This document shows, piece by piece, positions 44,690-54,505 of a stretch of 64,000 nt of DNA. Position 1 is the first letter of the stretch. Every line of letters starts with the position of its first letter. The notes under the pieces were generated by a model that did not search any database, was not told the origin of the DNA, and saw only the letters and a list, made by a program, of their open reading frames with translations. The DNA lies in contig NZ_LT559262.1 of assembly GCF_900083545.1 (NCBI RefSeq), positions 2,900,222-2,964,221 on the forward strand. Direction: 5' to 3'. Made by a program: the position numbers and the translations under genes. The stretch comes from Alistipes provencensis. Its GTDB lineage: Bacteria > Bacteroidota > Bacteroidia > Bacteroidales > Rikenellaceae.

Positions 44690-45787
44690 CTACAAGTTGC
44701 AAATCCATAAAAAACGCGGAAAGTCATTTGCTAGCAATGCCTCCTCTATCTGTTTGAGCCGGGAGCTTTTGGTCTTGAGACCGCATTTCATTATGATATC
44801 TCTCATTACTAAGAATGCGGCTTTTTGAGCATGGCGGTCTTTGAATGTTCCTAGGCGGATTTGATTCATCTTGGCCTGATATAACAGAGAATCATAGAAA
44901 TTCGCATCATTATCCATTCCGAGTTTTGCTCGGTCCTTTATGAGTTTCAGTGTCACATATAATGTTTCAAGTATCTTGGGCTTGCCACGAGAAGTCAAGG
45001 TAATCCCGGAGGGATTAATACGATATTTGTAAACATGCTCAGGTATATTTATCATTTTTTTTGCAATCGGAAATATAAGAAAGCCCATTATTGAGTCTTC
45101 AAACAAATAACCTTCAGGGAATATTATGTTTTTGAATAGCTGGGCCCTAAAGGCTTTTCCCCATGGATAACTACTTTGCAAATTCCCGACAGGCGATACC
45201 TTTTCGATGATGTTGTCATTGAGATCAATGGTGAGCCATCCGCCACCAATGATATCGACATCATCGTTAAATTGCTCATAGAGGTTTTGTATGCAGCCGT
45301 CAGCGAGCATATCGTCGCTATCAAGAAACATGATATAACGTCCTTTCAGAGCTGACAGTCCTGCATTACGTGCGCCAGAAAATCCTTTGTTAGGCTGATT
45401 AATTATCTCAACATGGGGATCTGAACCCATATGAGTGATTATATCTGAAGAACGGTCTGTGCAACCGTCGTTAATCACTGTAACTATATACTGACAGAGG
45501 GTTTTCTGATTTAAAACTGAATCAATGCAAGCCTGAACAAATTTTTCAGTGTTGTAGACTGGTATTATTATCTGAAGGTCATATTCACATGAAGAAACCG
45601 TAGCATGCTCTCTGATGGCCGATGTGCCATTGTCAGGATGTATCGAGTGCAGATACTCCAGTGCCCGCGACACATCATCTGGTGAGGGTGCGCACTTTCC
45701 GGAACAGCGGCGCTGTGGGCAAAACGGTCGTATGCCAATACGCCTGAGTATTTTGGGCAGATACTCGTATATCGAATAACAATCCAT
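44690..45787 (-). CDS. Glycosyltransferase family 2 with N-terminal Cys-containing extension
   Basis: The 365-residue protein has an unusual 70-residue N-terminus with FCPQRRCSGKC (a possible small metal-binding cluster), then GT-A motifs IIIPVYNTEKFVQAC (about 73), INDGCTDRSS (about 105) and DSDD at 156-159. Low GC. Transfers an unknown sugar. Confidence 0.9.
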   Translation of the reverse strand: MDCYSIYEYLPKILRRIGIRPFCPQRRCSGKCAPSPDDVSRALEYLHSIHPDNGTSAIREHATVSSCEYDLQIIIPVYNTEKFVQACIDSVLNQKTLCQYIVTVINDGCTDRSSDIITHMGSDPHVEIINQPNKGFSGARNAGLSALKGRYIMFLDSDDMLADGCIQNLYEQFNDDVDIIGGGWLTIDLNDNIIEKVSPVGNLQSSYPWGKAFRAQLFKNIIFPEGYLFEDSIMGFLIFPIAKKMINIPEHVYKYRINPSGITLTSRGKPKILETLYVTLKLIKDRAKLGMDNDANFYDSLLYQAKMNQIRLGTFKDRHAQKAAFLVMRDIIMKCGLKTKSSRLKQIEEALLANDFPRFLWICNL

Positions 45788-45789
45788 AA

Positions 45790-46719
45790 TCAGTATTTTA
45801 TAAATAGTCTGGCAATCTTATAAAGATGAAGATCGATGCACAGATAGCCGATTAGCCAACGTATGCTCTGGGTCTTATAGGCTTGAGGCTTGACTTTAGA
45901 AAACTCTCTGGATATCTCATCTGTTGTGAATATATTGTATATAAATCCGTTGAGAAACATTTTAAGGGATTCAGTTTTCCTCACTGTTGTGAATCTTGGT
46001 TCATCCGGCAGATATTGCGGGAGCATTTCATGAAAACGTTTCATGCATTCAAAACTGTGGTGGCTTATCTTGCGTGTAATTGATATAGGTGTCTGCATGT
46101 AGTGATAAAAGGCCTTGGGATGATAGACAATCTTTATGTCGGGACAACGGTACAAGATCTTGGTGAGCAGTAGCTTGTCTTCACAGAAATCGATTCTGGC
46201 CTCGAACGAAACTTTGGCTTTGGTATAAATTGCAGTTCTCAGTAATTTATGCCAAAGACCTCCAAAGAGGTCTTTGGCATATAGTTGATAGATCACATCA
46301 CAGGGATAATATGAATCGAGTTTCTGGCGGCGGATTTCCTGTCGTCCGTCGGGATAATTGATAAAGAAGTCCGCGACAACCATATCGGCATTCGTCCTCT
46401 TTGCAGTCGTATACATTTTCTCAAGCATGTCGGTTTCCACCCAATCGTCGGAATCGGCATGAATGGAATATTCTCCCATGGCACTTTCAATTCCGACCTG
46501 GCGGGCTGACGCTACTCCTCCGTTGGGCTTGTGTATGACTTTTATTCTTGAGTCGGCTGCCGCTAGGTCATCAAGGATATGCGGAGTATTGTCGGTAGAG
46601 CCGTCATCGATAATGATCAGTTCCCAATCGGGGAATGTCTGATACCGGAACGATTCAACCGCCCTTGATATGGTTTCTTGGGAGTTGAATGCTGGCATTA
46701 TTACGGATATCGCGGGCAT
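45790..46719 (-). CDS. Glycosyltransferase family 2
   Basis: The 309-residue GT-A protein starts MPAISVIMPAFNSQETISRA, with IDDGSTDNT (about 37-45) and the metal motif DSDD at 89-92. It sits 2 bases after the upstream gene end and 2 bases before the next, in a tightly packed operon. Confidence 0.93.
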   Translation of the reverse strand: MPAISVIMPAFNSQETISRAVESFRYQTFPDWELIIIDDGSTDNTPHILDDLAAADSRIKVIHKPNGGVASARQVGIESAMGEYSIHADSDDWVETDMLEKMYTTAKRTNADMVVADFFINYPDGRQEIRRQKLDSYYPCDVIYQLYAKDLFGGLWHKLLRTAIYTKAKVSFEARIDFCEDKLLLTKILYRCPDIKIVYHPKAFYHYMQTPISITRKISHHSFECMKRFHEMLPQYLPDEPRFTTVRKTESLKMFLNGFIYNIFTTDEISREFSKVKPQAYKTQSIRWLIGYLCIDLHLYKIARLFIKY

Positions 46720-46727
46720 CAGGTTAC

Positions 46728-47864
46728 TTATTTTAGGTTTTCTCTGATAAAAGACCAGCCTGTCTCACGTTCCTTGGCAACGATGCTGTTGACTTCCTTC
46801 CAGTTAATGTCGGGAATATCTGCCGGAAGGTTGTTGTAATCGGATATTATACACTGCCGCAGGTTCATTATGGAAAGCAAACTTTCGATACGGGAAAGGC
46901 CGCGCTCAGCATTGCCTATTACATAAAACGGCTTGTTGAATAATATCGAGAACACACATGCATGGAATGAATCGGTTATTACCAATTCGGCATCGAGAAA
47001 TCCTCTGAGCCATTGTTCTACAGGAGGTTGTATACGGTTTTGCTTGTCGGCTTCTTTATTCTCTACTTCGGAATTGACCTTGAAACTCTTAAGTCCCAGC
47101 GATTTTTCGATTTTTAGTATACGCTCTTTGCTCCGTGTATCATTGTCGAGTACATAACACATCATTGTTCCGTGGCTGCGGGGAAAATTAGTAACATGAA
47201 ACTTTTTGATATAATGCTCTTTATCCAGAAGAAATGTCGGGTCAGCCATTCTTTCCACATTATCTCGTTTGAGATAATCTTTGCACAACTGTATTCCGGA
47301 TGATTCACGTACCGATACCGCGTCGAATTTCGAAAGGAGCCGGCGGCAGTTTTCAGTCTGTTCCTTATTCATTTCCCATACCTCGGATCCGAACGAGGCC
47401 GCATAGGCAATGCGTTTGAGCTTTTTGCCTTCGGTGAATCCAAGGAATGCGTCCTCGATGCCAGCATTCCATAAAGAACAGAAGTATCTTAGGCGCCACA
47501 CTTGGTCACTGCCCACGATAACGGCATCGATGTCCCCACAGTCAATTTCGCGAGGGCCGGAGATGACGTAGCGGTTGATATGGGTGTTTATGAAAGGCTG
47601 GGTGTGTCGGCGTTCCATCGCTATTCTCTGATTCTGCCTGTATTCCCATCTAACCTCGGAGTCGGAGCCGTGCAATACCTTTCCGAGGTATCTTCTCAGA
47701 TATACAAACCACCGTTGAGGTTTCGGCGGAAGTGATATAAATGTTGGCCAGTCCGTCACAACGACTTCATGACCGATATCCGTCAATATCGTCTGAAGGG
47801 CGTAAACTTGCAATATCCCACCGTAATTTACATGTAGCGGGAGTGTGAGAATTATAATTTTCAT
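46728..47864 (-). CDS. Polysaccharide pyruvyltransferase family protein
   Basis: The 378-residue CsaB-type protein starts ILTLPLHVNYGGILQVYALQ (about 4-23), with VIVGSDQVWRLRYF (about 115-128), FSKFDAVSVRESSGIQL and the late motif ELVITDSFHACVFSILFNKPFYVI (about 304-327). The family transfers a pyruvyl ketal from phosphoenolpyruvate to sugars, giving the polymer negative charge. A second member is at 48880-49776. Confidence 0.9.
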   Translation of the reverse strand: MKIIILTLPLHVNYGGILQVYALQTILTDIGHEVVVTDWPTFISLPPKPQRWFVYLRRYLGKVLHGSDSEVRWEYRQNQRIAMERRHTQPFINTHINRYVISGPREIDCGDIDAVIVGSDQVWRLRYFCSLWNAGIEDAFLGFTEGKKLKRIAYAASFGSEVWEMNKEQTENCRRLLSKFDAVSVRESSGIQLCKDYLKRDNVERMADPTFLLDKEHYIKKFHVTNFPRSHGTMMCYVLDNDTRSKERILKIEKSLGLKSFKVNSEVENKEADKQNRIQPPVEQWLRGFLDAELVITDSFHACVFSILFNKPFYVIGNAERGLSRIESLLSIMNLRQCIISDYNNLPADIPDINWKEVNSIVAKERETGWSFIRENLK

Positions 47865-47867
47865 GAC

Positions 47868-48887
47868 TCAATACCTGGCTTTCGTGATTAATGAAAGAAG
47901 CTTCTTTGCTAACTGGGGCCGGTGCATGTATTTGGAAAAAAGATATATGACCTTTTCCTGCTTGGATACAGATCGTTCGAGTTTGGTCAAAGAGTCGATA
48001 TTCTCGATGATGTCTTTATACCTGTCAGCTGCGATAGACAGATTAAGCATCTGATTGAGGAAATAAAGTTCGTTCAAACGTATCATCTCCTGGACGTCAA
48101 ACTGAGTATCCGGAGTCAATGACCTCAGAATGTCGGATATTAATCGCATATGTCCTTTCTCTCTTGAGATAACCCTATCATATCCATTGAATATACTTCG
48201 ACTATGAGAATCTGGTCTGATCAGGTAATTAAATAGAACTTCATCAATGCTCAGACATTTCGAGTATGCGAAATATGGGAGTAGTATCTGTGCATTTTGT
48301 CCTAATCCTGGGCCTGTTAGGATTTCACGCTCCGGGATATATTGGTCTAAATACTTGAGTTTAATTCCATATCCTCCAGGCTCCCATCTGAAGCCGTTGT
48401 CGCGTGTGACGGCATCTTTGAGCAGGAAGCGTGTCGAAGAGTCGCTGCCGAAATCTGTGAGATATAATTCCCGGCAACTGTCGTCGGGTAGTTCTTCCAT
48501 CATCCGGTATCTGCATCGCACTATCCCGATGTCGTTTGCGGATTGCTTCAGTGCCTTGGCTAGTATCTCGATCGCATCATTGCTACTATACCAGTCATCT
48601 GAATCTGGCCAGAACAAAAACTCTCCGTCAAGATACTTGAGACCGTTGTTGACAGCGTAGCTCTGTCCCCGGTTTGTCTGATATATGTATTTCAGCTGAT
48701 ATCCCCTTTGCTTAAATCTGCTGATATATGATTTGACTATCCGTGCCGTGTGATCAGTCGAGCCGTCATCGACAACGTACATGGATATGTGAGGATAACT
48801 CTGCCTCAGGACAGAGTCCAGCAGACGGTGTATGAATGTCTCGCTGTTGTATGCAGGGGTCAATATGTTCACCAATCCGTCAATCAT
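47868..48887 (-). CDS. Glycosyltransferase family 2
   Basis: With the start at 48887 the product is 339 residues: MIDGLVNILTPAYNSETFIH, VVDDGSTDHT (about 38-47), and DSDDW (about 95-99). The open frame runs to 48926 but the later ATG gives an 8-base overlap with the upstream gene and the normal GT2 N-terminus. Confidence 0.92.
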   Translation of the reverse strand: MIDGLVNILTPAYNSETFIHRLLDSVLRQSYPHISMYVVDDGSTDHTARIVKSYISRFKQRGYQLKYIYQTNRGQSYAVNNGLKYLDGEFLFWPDSDDWYSSNDAIEILAKALKQSANDIGIVRCRYRMMEELPDDSCRELYLTDFGSDSSTRFLLKDAVTRDNGFRWEPGGYGIKLKYLDQYIPEREILTGPGLGQNAQILLPYFAYSKCLSIDEVLFNYLIRPDSHSRSIFNGYDRVISREKGHMRLISDILRSLTPDTQFDVQEMIRLNELYFLNQMLNLSIAADRYKDIIENIDSLTKLERSVSKQEKVIYLFSKYMHRPQLAKKLLSLITKARY

Positions 48888-49776
48888 CTTTCCATTTTCC
48901 GAGTATGTTGAACGGTACGGTATCAAGGAGATCCTGTTGGATTGAGCGGATGTCTTTCTGCGGCAGGGAGTTAGTAGCCATGGTGTCGAAAGTCATCTGG
49001 CATACATTACTGTCATTTATCAATTCCTCGATATTGTGCAGGGGAGTGTACTCCGGAATATCCACAGAACTGAAATAATCTCTGAATTTGAAGCCCGATG
49101 TGCCCTTGTGTAATTCCTCGTGCTCTATCCAGATCGCCGGAATTCCATATGAATGCGCTACAATCAGTCCATGAAGCGACGTTGATATTATTTTTCTGCA
49201 GGAAGATATCTCATCGGTAACAGCCTTTACATCTTCAGATCGAAGGTCAATAATCTTGATTTTCCCATCGTAGAGGTCCTTGAAATAATCGATTTCCGAA
49301 AAATGTGGTATCAGCCCTAATTCATGTTTTTTAATCGCCGGCTTGATGAAAAGAGGAATCAGTATTCCCGGATCGCCCAAAGCTATGTTGTTTTGAAATC
49401 TCAACTGTCTGCACTTTTTCTCTTTTAATGCCTGTAACGTCAGTCGACCTCTCACGGCGTAGACATATCCACCTTTCACAGGAAGCGCGGGGTCAAGAAT
49501 GCCTGTGCCCCATATCCTGCTGCTGGGGGTGGCTCGGCTCATTATACTGCCGATTGCTATTATGTTCTGTTCCCATGGGAACAGAAACATGTCGTACTCG
49601 CGGCCTAGTAGTTTTTTGATGTGATTCTTGATGGCGTATTTTACCGGGAAACCGTTGCCAAAGCACTGCTGTATATCTCTGCCGGTAAGGCGTGAGATTA
49701 TATATGGGCTCAGCCAGTCGCCATAATTGGGCCCCCAGTTTTTATAATACCAGAAAATCAGTCTCAGAGGTGTCAT
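48880..49776 (-). CDS. Polysaccharide pyruvyltransferase family protein (short)
   Basis: The 298-residue protein shows WYYKNWGPNYGDWLSPYIIS (about 9-28), AIGSIMSRATPSSRIWGTGIL (about 72-92), LGLIPHFSEIDYF and the closing motif IISTSLHGLIVAHSYGIPAIWIEH (about 195-218). It resembles PF04230 members such as ExoV. Start ATG overlaps the flippase stop as ATGA (49773-49776). Confidence 0.88.
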   Translation of the reverse strand: MTPLRLIFWYYKNWGPNYGDWLSPYIISRLTGRDIQQCFGNGFPVKYAIKNHIKKLLGREYDMFLFPWEQNIIAIGSIMSRATPSSRIWGTGILDPALPVKGGYVYAVRGRLTLQALKEKKCRQLRFQNNIALGDPGILIPLFIKPAIKKHELGLIPHFSEIDYFKDLYDGKIKIIDLRSEDVKAVTDEISSCRKIISTSLHGLIVAHSYGIPAIWIEHEELHKGTSGFKFRDYFSSVDIPEYTPLHNIEELINDSNVCQMTFDTMATNSLPQKDIRSIQQDLLDTVPFNILGKWKDD

Positions 49777-51323
49777 TTGATGATAAGGTTTTTGACGGCA
49801 GTTAATTTACGGCACACCACAGAGTTGAGTTTCTCTTTTGCCGGTTTCTCAAGCGCGATGAAATAAATGATGCCACTACTCCATATCACGCTTATAAGGC
49901 TCGTACTCATGACACTGCCGAAACCTGAATCAGGTAATAAGATGTATGTCAGATAAGGCAAGGAGAATAAGAGCACGGCATAGACCGGTATGGCTGCCAT
50001 CACTTCCTTGTTGAATCGTCCAACATTCATCCCCGAATATTTCCTAACCCAGTATAACCGTAGGGGTATGACAAGAATCCATGGATATATGCTTGCCAGA
50101 ATCACGATGGCCAACTGCACATCCATCTTGAATAAAACAAATGCCAGAATGACCGACGATAGTTGGAGTGGGCCGGCTGTTATCTGTACCCATTTCATTT
50201 TTCCGGTGGCATGCATGGCTGTCGTGGTGGGATTGCCCATGGTCCGGAACAGAGTCTCAATCATCGCTATTCTTAGAAACAGTGGTGCATATTCCGGGCA
50301 CGATCCCAGCCATAATTCCAATACCCATTCTATGTTTATGAACAACGGTATGCCCAAAAATAGATAGAGGAAACTCGAATATCTCGCGGCTCTAACCACC
50401 AGCTTTTCCATTTCGGGAATATTGTCTGAGGAATAATATTTGACAATCTGTGGGTTCACGGCCATTTGGAAATCCTGTATGAAACGCGTGATCCATGTAT
50501 TTGCCTGCATCGCTATGCCCCGGGCTCCATTGACTGCAGAGTTGTAGAAGTAGTTGATCATCAAATTTATTCCGGAGCCTTGTCCTATGACAGCCATTGA
50601 CCCTATGATGTTCCATCCCGAGAATGTAAGAATGTTGTGGAATAAGGTCTTGTCATAGCCGAAATGAAATCCGCATTCTTCAAAATGCCTGCGGCAATAA
50701 CGGTTGGTGATGAATATAGTCACCATTGATGACACTAGCATCAACGAGGAGTATATGATGAGCCGGTGGTACGGGGCGATAAATACGGTGATGGCAACAA
50801 GCAGTTTGAACGCTACGTCAAAAATAGCGAGATAAGCGAATGCCCCCATGCGTTCGTGGGCAATCAGCGCTGCGGAGAAAGGTACCTGCAGAAGTCCGAT
50901 TATGGTAGATATTATTGATACCTGGTAACACCACATAGCTGCCGTATATTGTCCTTGCGGAAACTTAAGGCAATGGTTGACATACCATAAACCTGCGGTC
51001 TCTGCCAAGATGAGTATGAGCACGGAAACTCCGAGATAGATTGTCATCGAAGTCTTGAAAACGGATTTTAGCTCATCACTGTTATCCCGTCCCAACGAGA
51101 ACGACATGAAACGCTGGGTTCCACTGAACAGCGTTGCGTCAATGAAGCCGAACATCGTTATGACGCTTGAGGTTACGTTATACAGACCATAATCGCTTAC
51201 TCCGAGCGCGTTGAAAATAACACGGCTCGTAAACAGGCCGATTATCATCATTATGATCATTCGGACATATAATACTAATGTATTCTTGGCCAACCGAGTA
51301 TTGTTTCTTGATACGTCTTCCAT
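49773..51323 (-). CDS. Oligosaccharide-unit flippase (Wzx, MATE/MOP superfamily)
   Basis: The 516-residue membrane protein begins MEDVSRNNTRLAKNTLVLYV and has about 12-14 helices; SRVIFNALGVSDYGLYNVTSSVITMFGF is typical of the polysaccharide-transporter branch. It flips undecaprenyl-linked repeat units to the periplasm. The ATG at 51323 overlaps the preceding TAA as TAATG, indicating coupling; an earlier start at 51353 is disfavoured. Confidence 0.93.
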   Translation of the reverse strand: MEDVSRNNTRLAKNTLVLYVRMIIMMIIGLFTSRVIFNALGVSDYGLYNVTSSVITMFGFIDATLFSGTQRFMSFSLGRDNSDELKSVFKTSMTIYLGVSVLILILAETAGLWYVNHCLKFPQGQYTAAMWCYQVSIISTIIGLLQVPFSAALIAHERMGAFAYLAIFDVAFKLLVAITVFIAPYHRLIIYSSLMLVSSMVTIFITNRYCRRHFEECGFHFGYDKTLFHNILTFSGWNIIGSMAVIGQGSGINLMINYFYNSAVNGARGIAMQANTWITRFIQDFQMAVNPQIVKYYSSDNIPEMEKLVVRAARYSSFLYLFLGIPLFINIEWVLELWLGSCPEYAPLFLRIAMIETLFRTMGNPTTTAMHATGKMKWVQITAGPLQLSSVILAFVLFKMDVQLAIVILASIYPWILVIPLRLYWVRKYSGMNVGRFNKEVMAAIPVYAVLLFSLPYLTYILLPDSGFGSVMSTSLISVIWSSGIIYFIALEKPAKEKLNSVVCRKLTAVKNLIIK

Positions 51324-52471
51324 TATATATGAATTCTTTGCCGTATCGACCACAATAGTTTTTGATAGAACGGTACAGCATGCACCATATCGTTCGCTGT
51401 TTGGAGAGGCTTGCCTGCGCTCAGAAGGGTAAAGAATCTGCCTCTTTTATGGGGTTTCTTAGGGTTGAGAATTATTGACGAATTGTTTTCGCAGACCTCC
51501 TTGAATGAGAGATTGCGGGTATTCAAGGCCAAGCCATCGACCATAAGACTGCCCTTAAGAGTATTTATCAGCAATAGCGATACTCCCTTGTCATCTGAAA
51601 AATCTGGTATCATTCTATCAATACCCCAGCAGTCGCCCATGGTAATATCGGAAGAAGACCTGCTGTTACGCACTTGGCAATCATAACATGAGGGGCGCAA
51701 TGAATAGTTGGATAGGAAAGCCCTCATATACGGGTTTTCCCATGCAGGACTGTTTATGGTCATACCATTGGTTGTCAGATTGAAATGAAATAAAGACCAC
51801 GAACTGCTTTTATCTCGAAAATTCACGTTCTTTATTGGATATATGTAATCGCCATCTCTGTTTCCCTGAATTTTTTCGAGGTAATCCGACCATATACATG
51901 GCGATGGTACTCCATGACATACGAAGTCTACCGTAGTGAGCCGTTCGTCATATCTTTTGCCAAGAAAATGATACAGAGCTGATATTTGACAAGGTGTACC
52001 GCAGAACAAGACATTACGGTCTTGTCTGAGAAATGTTCTACACTTTATGTAGGCATCCCGAACCTTGGCCTGGACATATTTGCTTCCTCTGAAGTCACTG
52101 AGTCTGGCCTTTGTTTCAGTATAAGAGAATACCGGCATCCAATGGCTGTCAAATTTTACGCCGAATACAACTCCTTTATCATCGATTACCTTTTCCGCAA
52201 TCGCTGTGAAAAAGCCGCCTGACGAACTTTGAACTCTGATCATCTCATCTATATTCTTTGCTGCCAACGTTTTGATAGGTATGCGTGCGTCATACGGATG
52301 AAAAATATGGCAGACTTTTTCACATAATCCGCATTCGATGCACTCCGTATGATTGACCTCGGGATATACAAACCCTTCGCTGTCAGTCTGGCAACTGATA
52401 CATTTGCGGGGGCATATCTGAACGCAGGCCTCACAGCCACTACATCGTGATTTATCTTGAATGTCTATCAT
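51323..52471 (-). CDS. Coenzyme F420 hydrogenase/dehydrogenase beta-subunit family protein with ferredoxin domain
   Basis: The 382-residue protein starts with two [4Fe-4S] motifs (CSGCEACVQICPRKCISC and CIECGLCEKVCHIFHP, about 10-55), then FrhB-type domains (VQSSSGGFFTAIAEKVIDDKGVVFG; RNVLFCGTPCQISALYHFLG; VDFVCHGVPSPCIWSDYL). Such proteins are common beside pyruvyltransferases in Bacteroidales capsule loci, where their role is unsettled; F420 itself is not expected in this phylum. Its stop overlaps the flippase ATG. Confidence 0.9.
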   Translation of the reverse strand: MIDIQDKSRCSGCEACVQICPRKCISCQTDSEGFVYPEVNHTECIECGLCEKVCHIFHPYDARIPIKTLAAKNIDEMIRVQSSSGGFFTAIAEKVIDDKGVVFGVKFDSHWMPVFSYTETKARLSDFRGSKYVQAKVRDAYIKCRTFLRQDRNVLFCGTPCQISALYHFLGKRYDERLTTVDFVCHGVPSPCIWSDYLEKIQGNRDGDYIYPIKNVNFRDKSSSWSLFHFNLTTNGMTINSPAWENPYMRAFLSNYSLRPSCYDCQVRNSRSSSDITMGDCWGIDRMIPDFSDDKGVSLLLINTLKGSLMVDGLALNTRNLSFKEVCENNSSIILNPKKPHKRGRFFTLLSAGKPLQTANDMVHAVPFYQKLLWSIRQRIHI

Positions 52472-53463
52472 ACTCTTGTGGCTCGTTTGTGCTGGGATAA
52501 TTTCTTCAGTCTGAAGATAGCTCTTAGTATCAGGTCATTAAGGATAAACGGGCGGGAATCGTTGAAGAATATACGTCCTTCTCTCAATTTCAACGGCTGC
52601 AACGGCTCTACGGAATGAGCAAGGTTTCGTCTTAAGTTATATGATGCGTCGGTGGAATAGAGTGTATTTACCAGAAATTCCAGACGCCACCGGTATTCAT
52701 CGTCTATATTCTCCCGATATGCATCTTCATGGGTCAAGAGAATTTTCAACTCATGTTCCAATCGAGAAGCGGCAGCTATCACTTTGGGCGATTGCACACT
52801 TGAAAGGCTATGATCGTCCCAGTACCTGTAATGATATAGTGTATCTGGGATGTAGACTATGCGACGGCAGGCCATGAAACACTTGTAGCCGAAAATTTGG
52901 TCTTCGAGCCAGTTTATCTCTTCATTGAATGAAAGTCCGCATGTTACTTCTCTTTTAGAGAACATATTCCATACAAAGGCATGGTATTCAACCTTGTCAG
53001 TATATTCAAGAAGGCCGTTTATGCCATTGAATACCATTATCTTGTCAATCGTGCATGTTTTGGCCTTTTCGCCTGATCTTTCGATATGATATCCAAATTT
53101 AACCATATCCGCATCCGTTCTCGAGATTGTGTCTAAACATGTGGAGAAGGCATTAGGTTCAAGCCAGTCGTCACTATCGGCAAAAGTGATGAAACGTCCG
53201 CATGCCTTGCTTAGGCCATTGTTACGTGCGGCGGCGACGCCTTTGTTTGGTTGTTCCACATAAACTATACATGGGTTTTGGTCGGCATAGTTCCGGCAGA
53301 TGTCGCCGGAACCATCTTTGCTGCCATCGTTGACAAGAATCAATTCAAAATCAGACTCATCCTGATTCAGAATCGATTCAATGCACGTCGACAGCCACTT
53401 TGCACAGTTGTATACTGGAATTATGACAGATATCAACGGATTATTCATTGCAGATGAATTCAA
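52468..53463 (-). CDS. Glycosyltransferase family 2
   Basis: The 331-residue GT-A protein has PLISVIIPVYNCAKWLSTC (about 9-27), VNDGSKDGSG (about 44-53) and the metal motif DSDD at 96-99. The last ATG-overlap (52468-52471, ATGA) links it to the next gene. ATG 53448 (MNNPLIS) is an alternative start with less overlap with the preceding gene. Confidence 0.93.
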   Translation of the reverse strand: MNSSAMNNPLISVIIPVYNCAKWLSTCIESILNQDESDFELILVNDGSKDGSGDICRNYADQNPCIVYVEQPNKGVAAARNNGLSKACGRFITFADSDDWLEPNAFSTCLDTISRTDADMVKFGYHIERSGEKAKTCTIDKIMVFNGINGLLEYTDKVEYHAFVWNMFSKREVTCGLSFNEEINWLEDQIFGYKCFMACRRIVYIPDTLYHYRYWDDHSLSSVQSPKVIAAASRLEHELKILLTHEDAYRENIDDEYRWRLEFLVNTLYSTDASYNLRRNLAHSVEPLQPLKLREGRIFFNDSRPFILNDLILRAIFRLKKLSQHKRATRV

Positions 53464-54505
53464 GTCCCGATATATAATGCTCTTTTCCTCCTAAGGCATA
53501 CTTGTAATGCTCGTTGCCTCTTGTGAAGTCGATTGAAACTATTTCATCATCCTTAATCAGTTTCTCGATGAATGCGGATAAAAGCAATATACCAGGAGAA
53601 TATCTGGAATATTGCTCGTTTGTAGATACAGCCATAAGGACAATTTGTCGATGTGTTTTATCCACTCCATAATTAAAGGCAGAGCAAAGTTTGCCGTCAA
53701 TCGTTTTCAAGGAGATAAATCTGGAGTTTCCGTCGTGAGTATACGGAGCATATTCTTTAAAACGGTACCATCCTCTATGCAAAATATTGGTGGATATGAA
53801 GTTTAAGATGCGCCATTTGACAGTCATGCCATCAAATCTGTTTTTTTCGGTCACTCTCTCAGCTCTGAATTCCGAGAATGCGGCTATGTCCACGTTTTTG
53901 TCATCAAAATCATAGATAAATTTGACATTGTCTTTGACTGCCCGGTTACGGGCAGTACGTATATTTTGCCGAGAATTCTTTGATAGCATTCTTATATATT
54001 CTTCTGAAGATGCAGGAAGGCTTAGCCCGACACATATGCTTTTCCTTTCTGTTATGATTTTATAGTTAATCTTGATGAACTGCGCCAGCTCGGTTGTGGT
54101 CTTGAGGTTTTCGAAATAAAAACGATCGATGTGAAAGCTGTCTTTTAGGTTGGCAAATAGGAATCTCGCTACCGCCTCATCCCACTCGTCGTATATGAAG
54201 TTAAGGTAATCCGACCATTGCCCCCGTCCAAACAAGTAGATGCCCTTGCGGTTAAACTTCCCGAACGTGCGATGGACAATCCATAGGGGGGCAATCAGTT
54301 TTATATTTCCGTTTTTGCGAACTATTGCATATCCGATGTCAAACTTCTTGTCTCTGATGTCATAATTGAGCGCGTTGAGCATTGCATACCAGTTGTACGA
54401 TTGGAAGTAAGACATATCTTCACCGACTTCGAGCTTTTTCCACTCTTTTGCGACATAATGAAGTTGATCCGGAGTTATGAAACTGAAGTTCATCATAAAA
54501 TTCAA
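53441..54505 (-). CDS. FemAB/BioF2-like N-acyltransferase (GNAT fold)
   Basis: The 354-residue protein resembles the CelD/BcsL-type acetyltransferase group: EDMSYFQSYNWYAML (about 28-42), KNSRQNIRTARNRAVKDN (about 177-194), FISLKTIDGKLCSAFNYGV (about 262-280) and VSIDFTRGNEHYKYALGGKEH (about 319-339). In polysaccharide loci these may add an acyl or aminoacyl group to an amino sugar; substrate not known. ATGA overlap at 54502-54505 with the upstream gene. Confidence 0.8.
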   Translation of the reverse strand: MNFMMNFSFITPDQLHYVAKEWKKLEVGEDMSYFQSYNWYAMLNALNYDIRDKKFDIGYAIVRKNGNIKLIAPLWIVHRTFGKFNRKGIYLFGRGQWSDYLNFIYDEWDEAVARFLFANLKDSFHIDRFYFENLKTTTELAQFIKINYKIITERKSICVGLSLPASSEEYIRMLSKNSRQNIRTARNRAVKDNVKFIYDFDDKNVDIAAFSEFRAERVTEKNRFDGMTVKWRILNFISTNILHRGWYRFKEYAPYTHDGNSRFISLKTIDGKLCSAFNYGVDKTHRQIVLMAVSTNEQYSRYSPGILLLSAFIEKLIKDDEIVSIDFTRGNEHYKYALGGKEHYISGLEFICNE

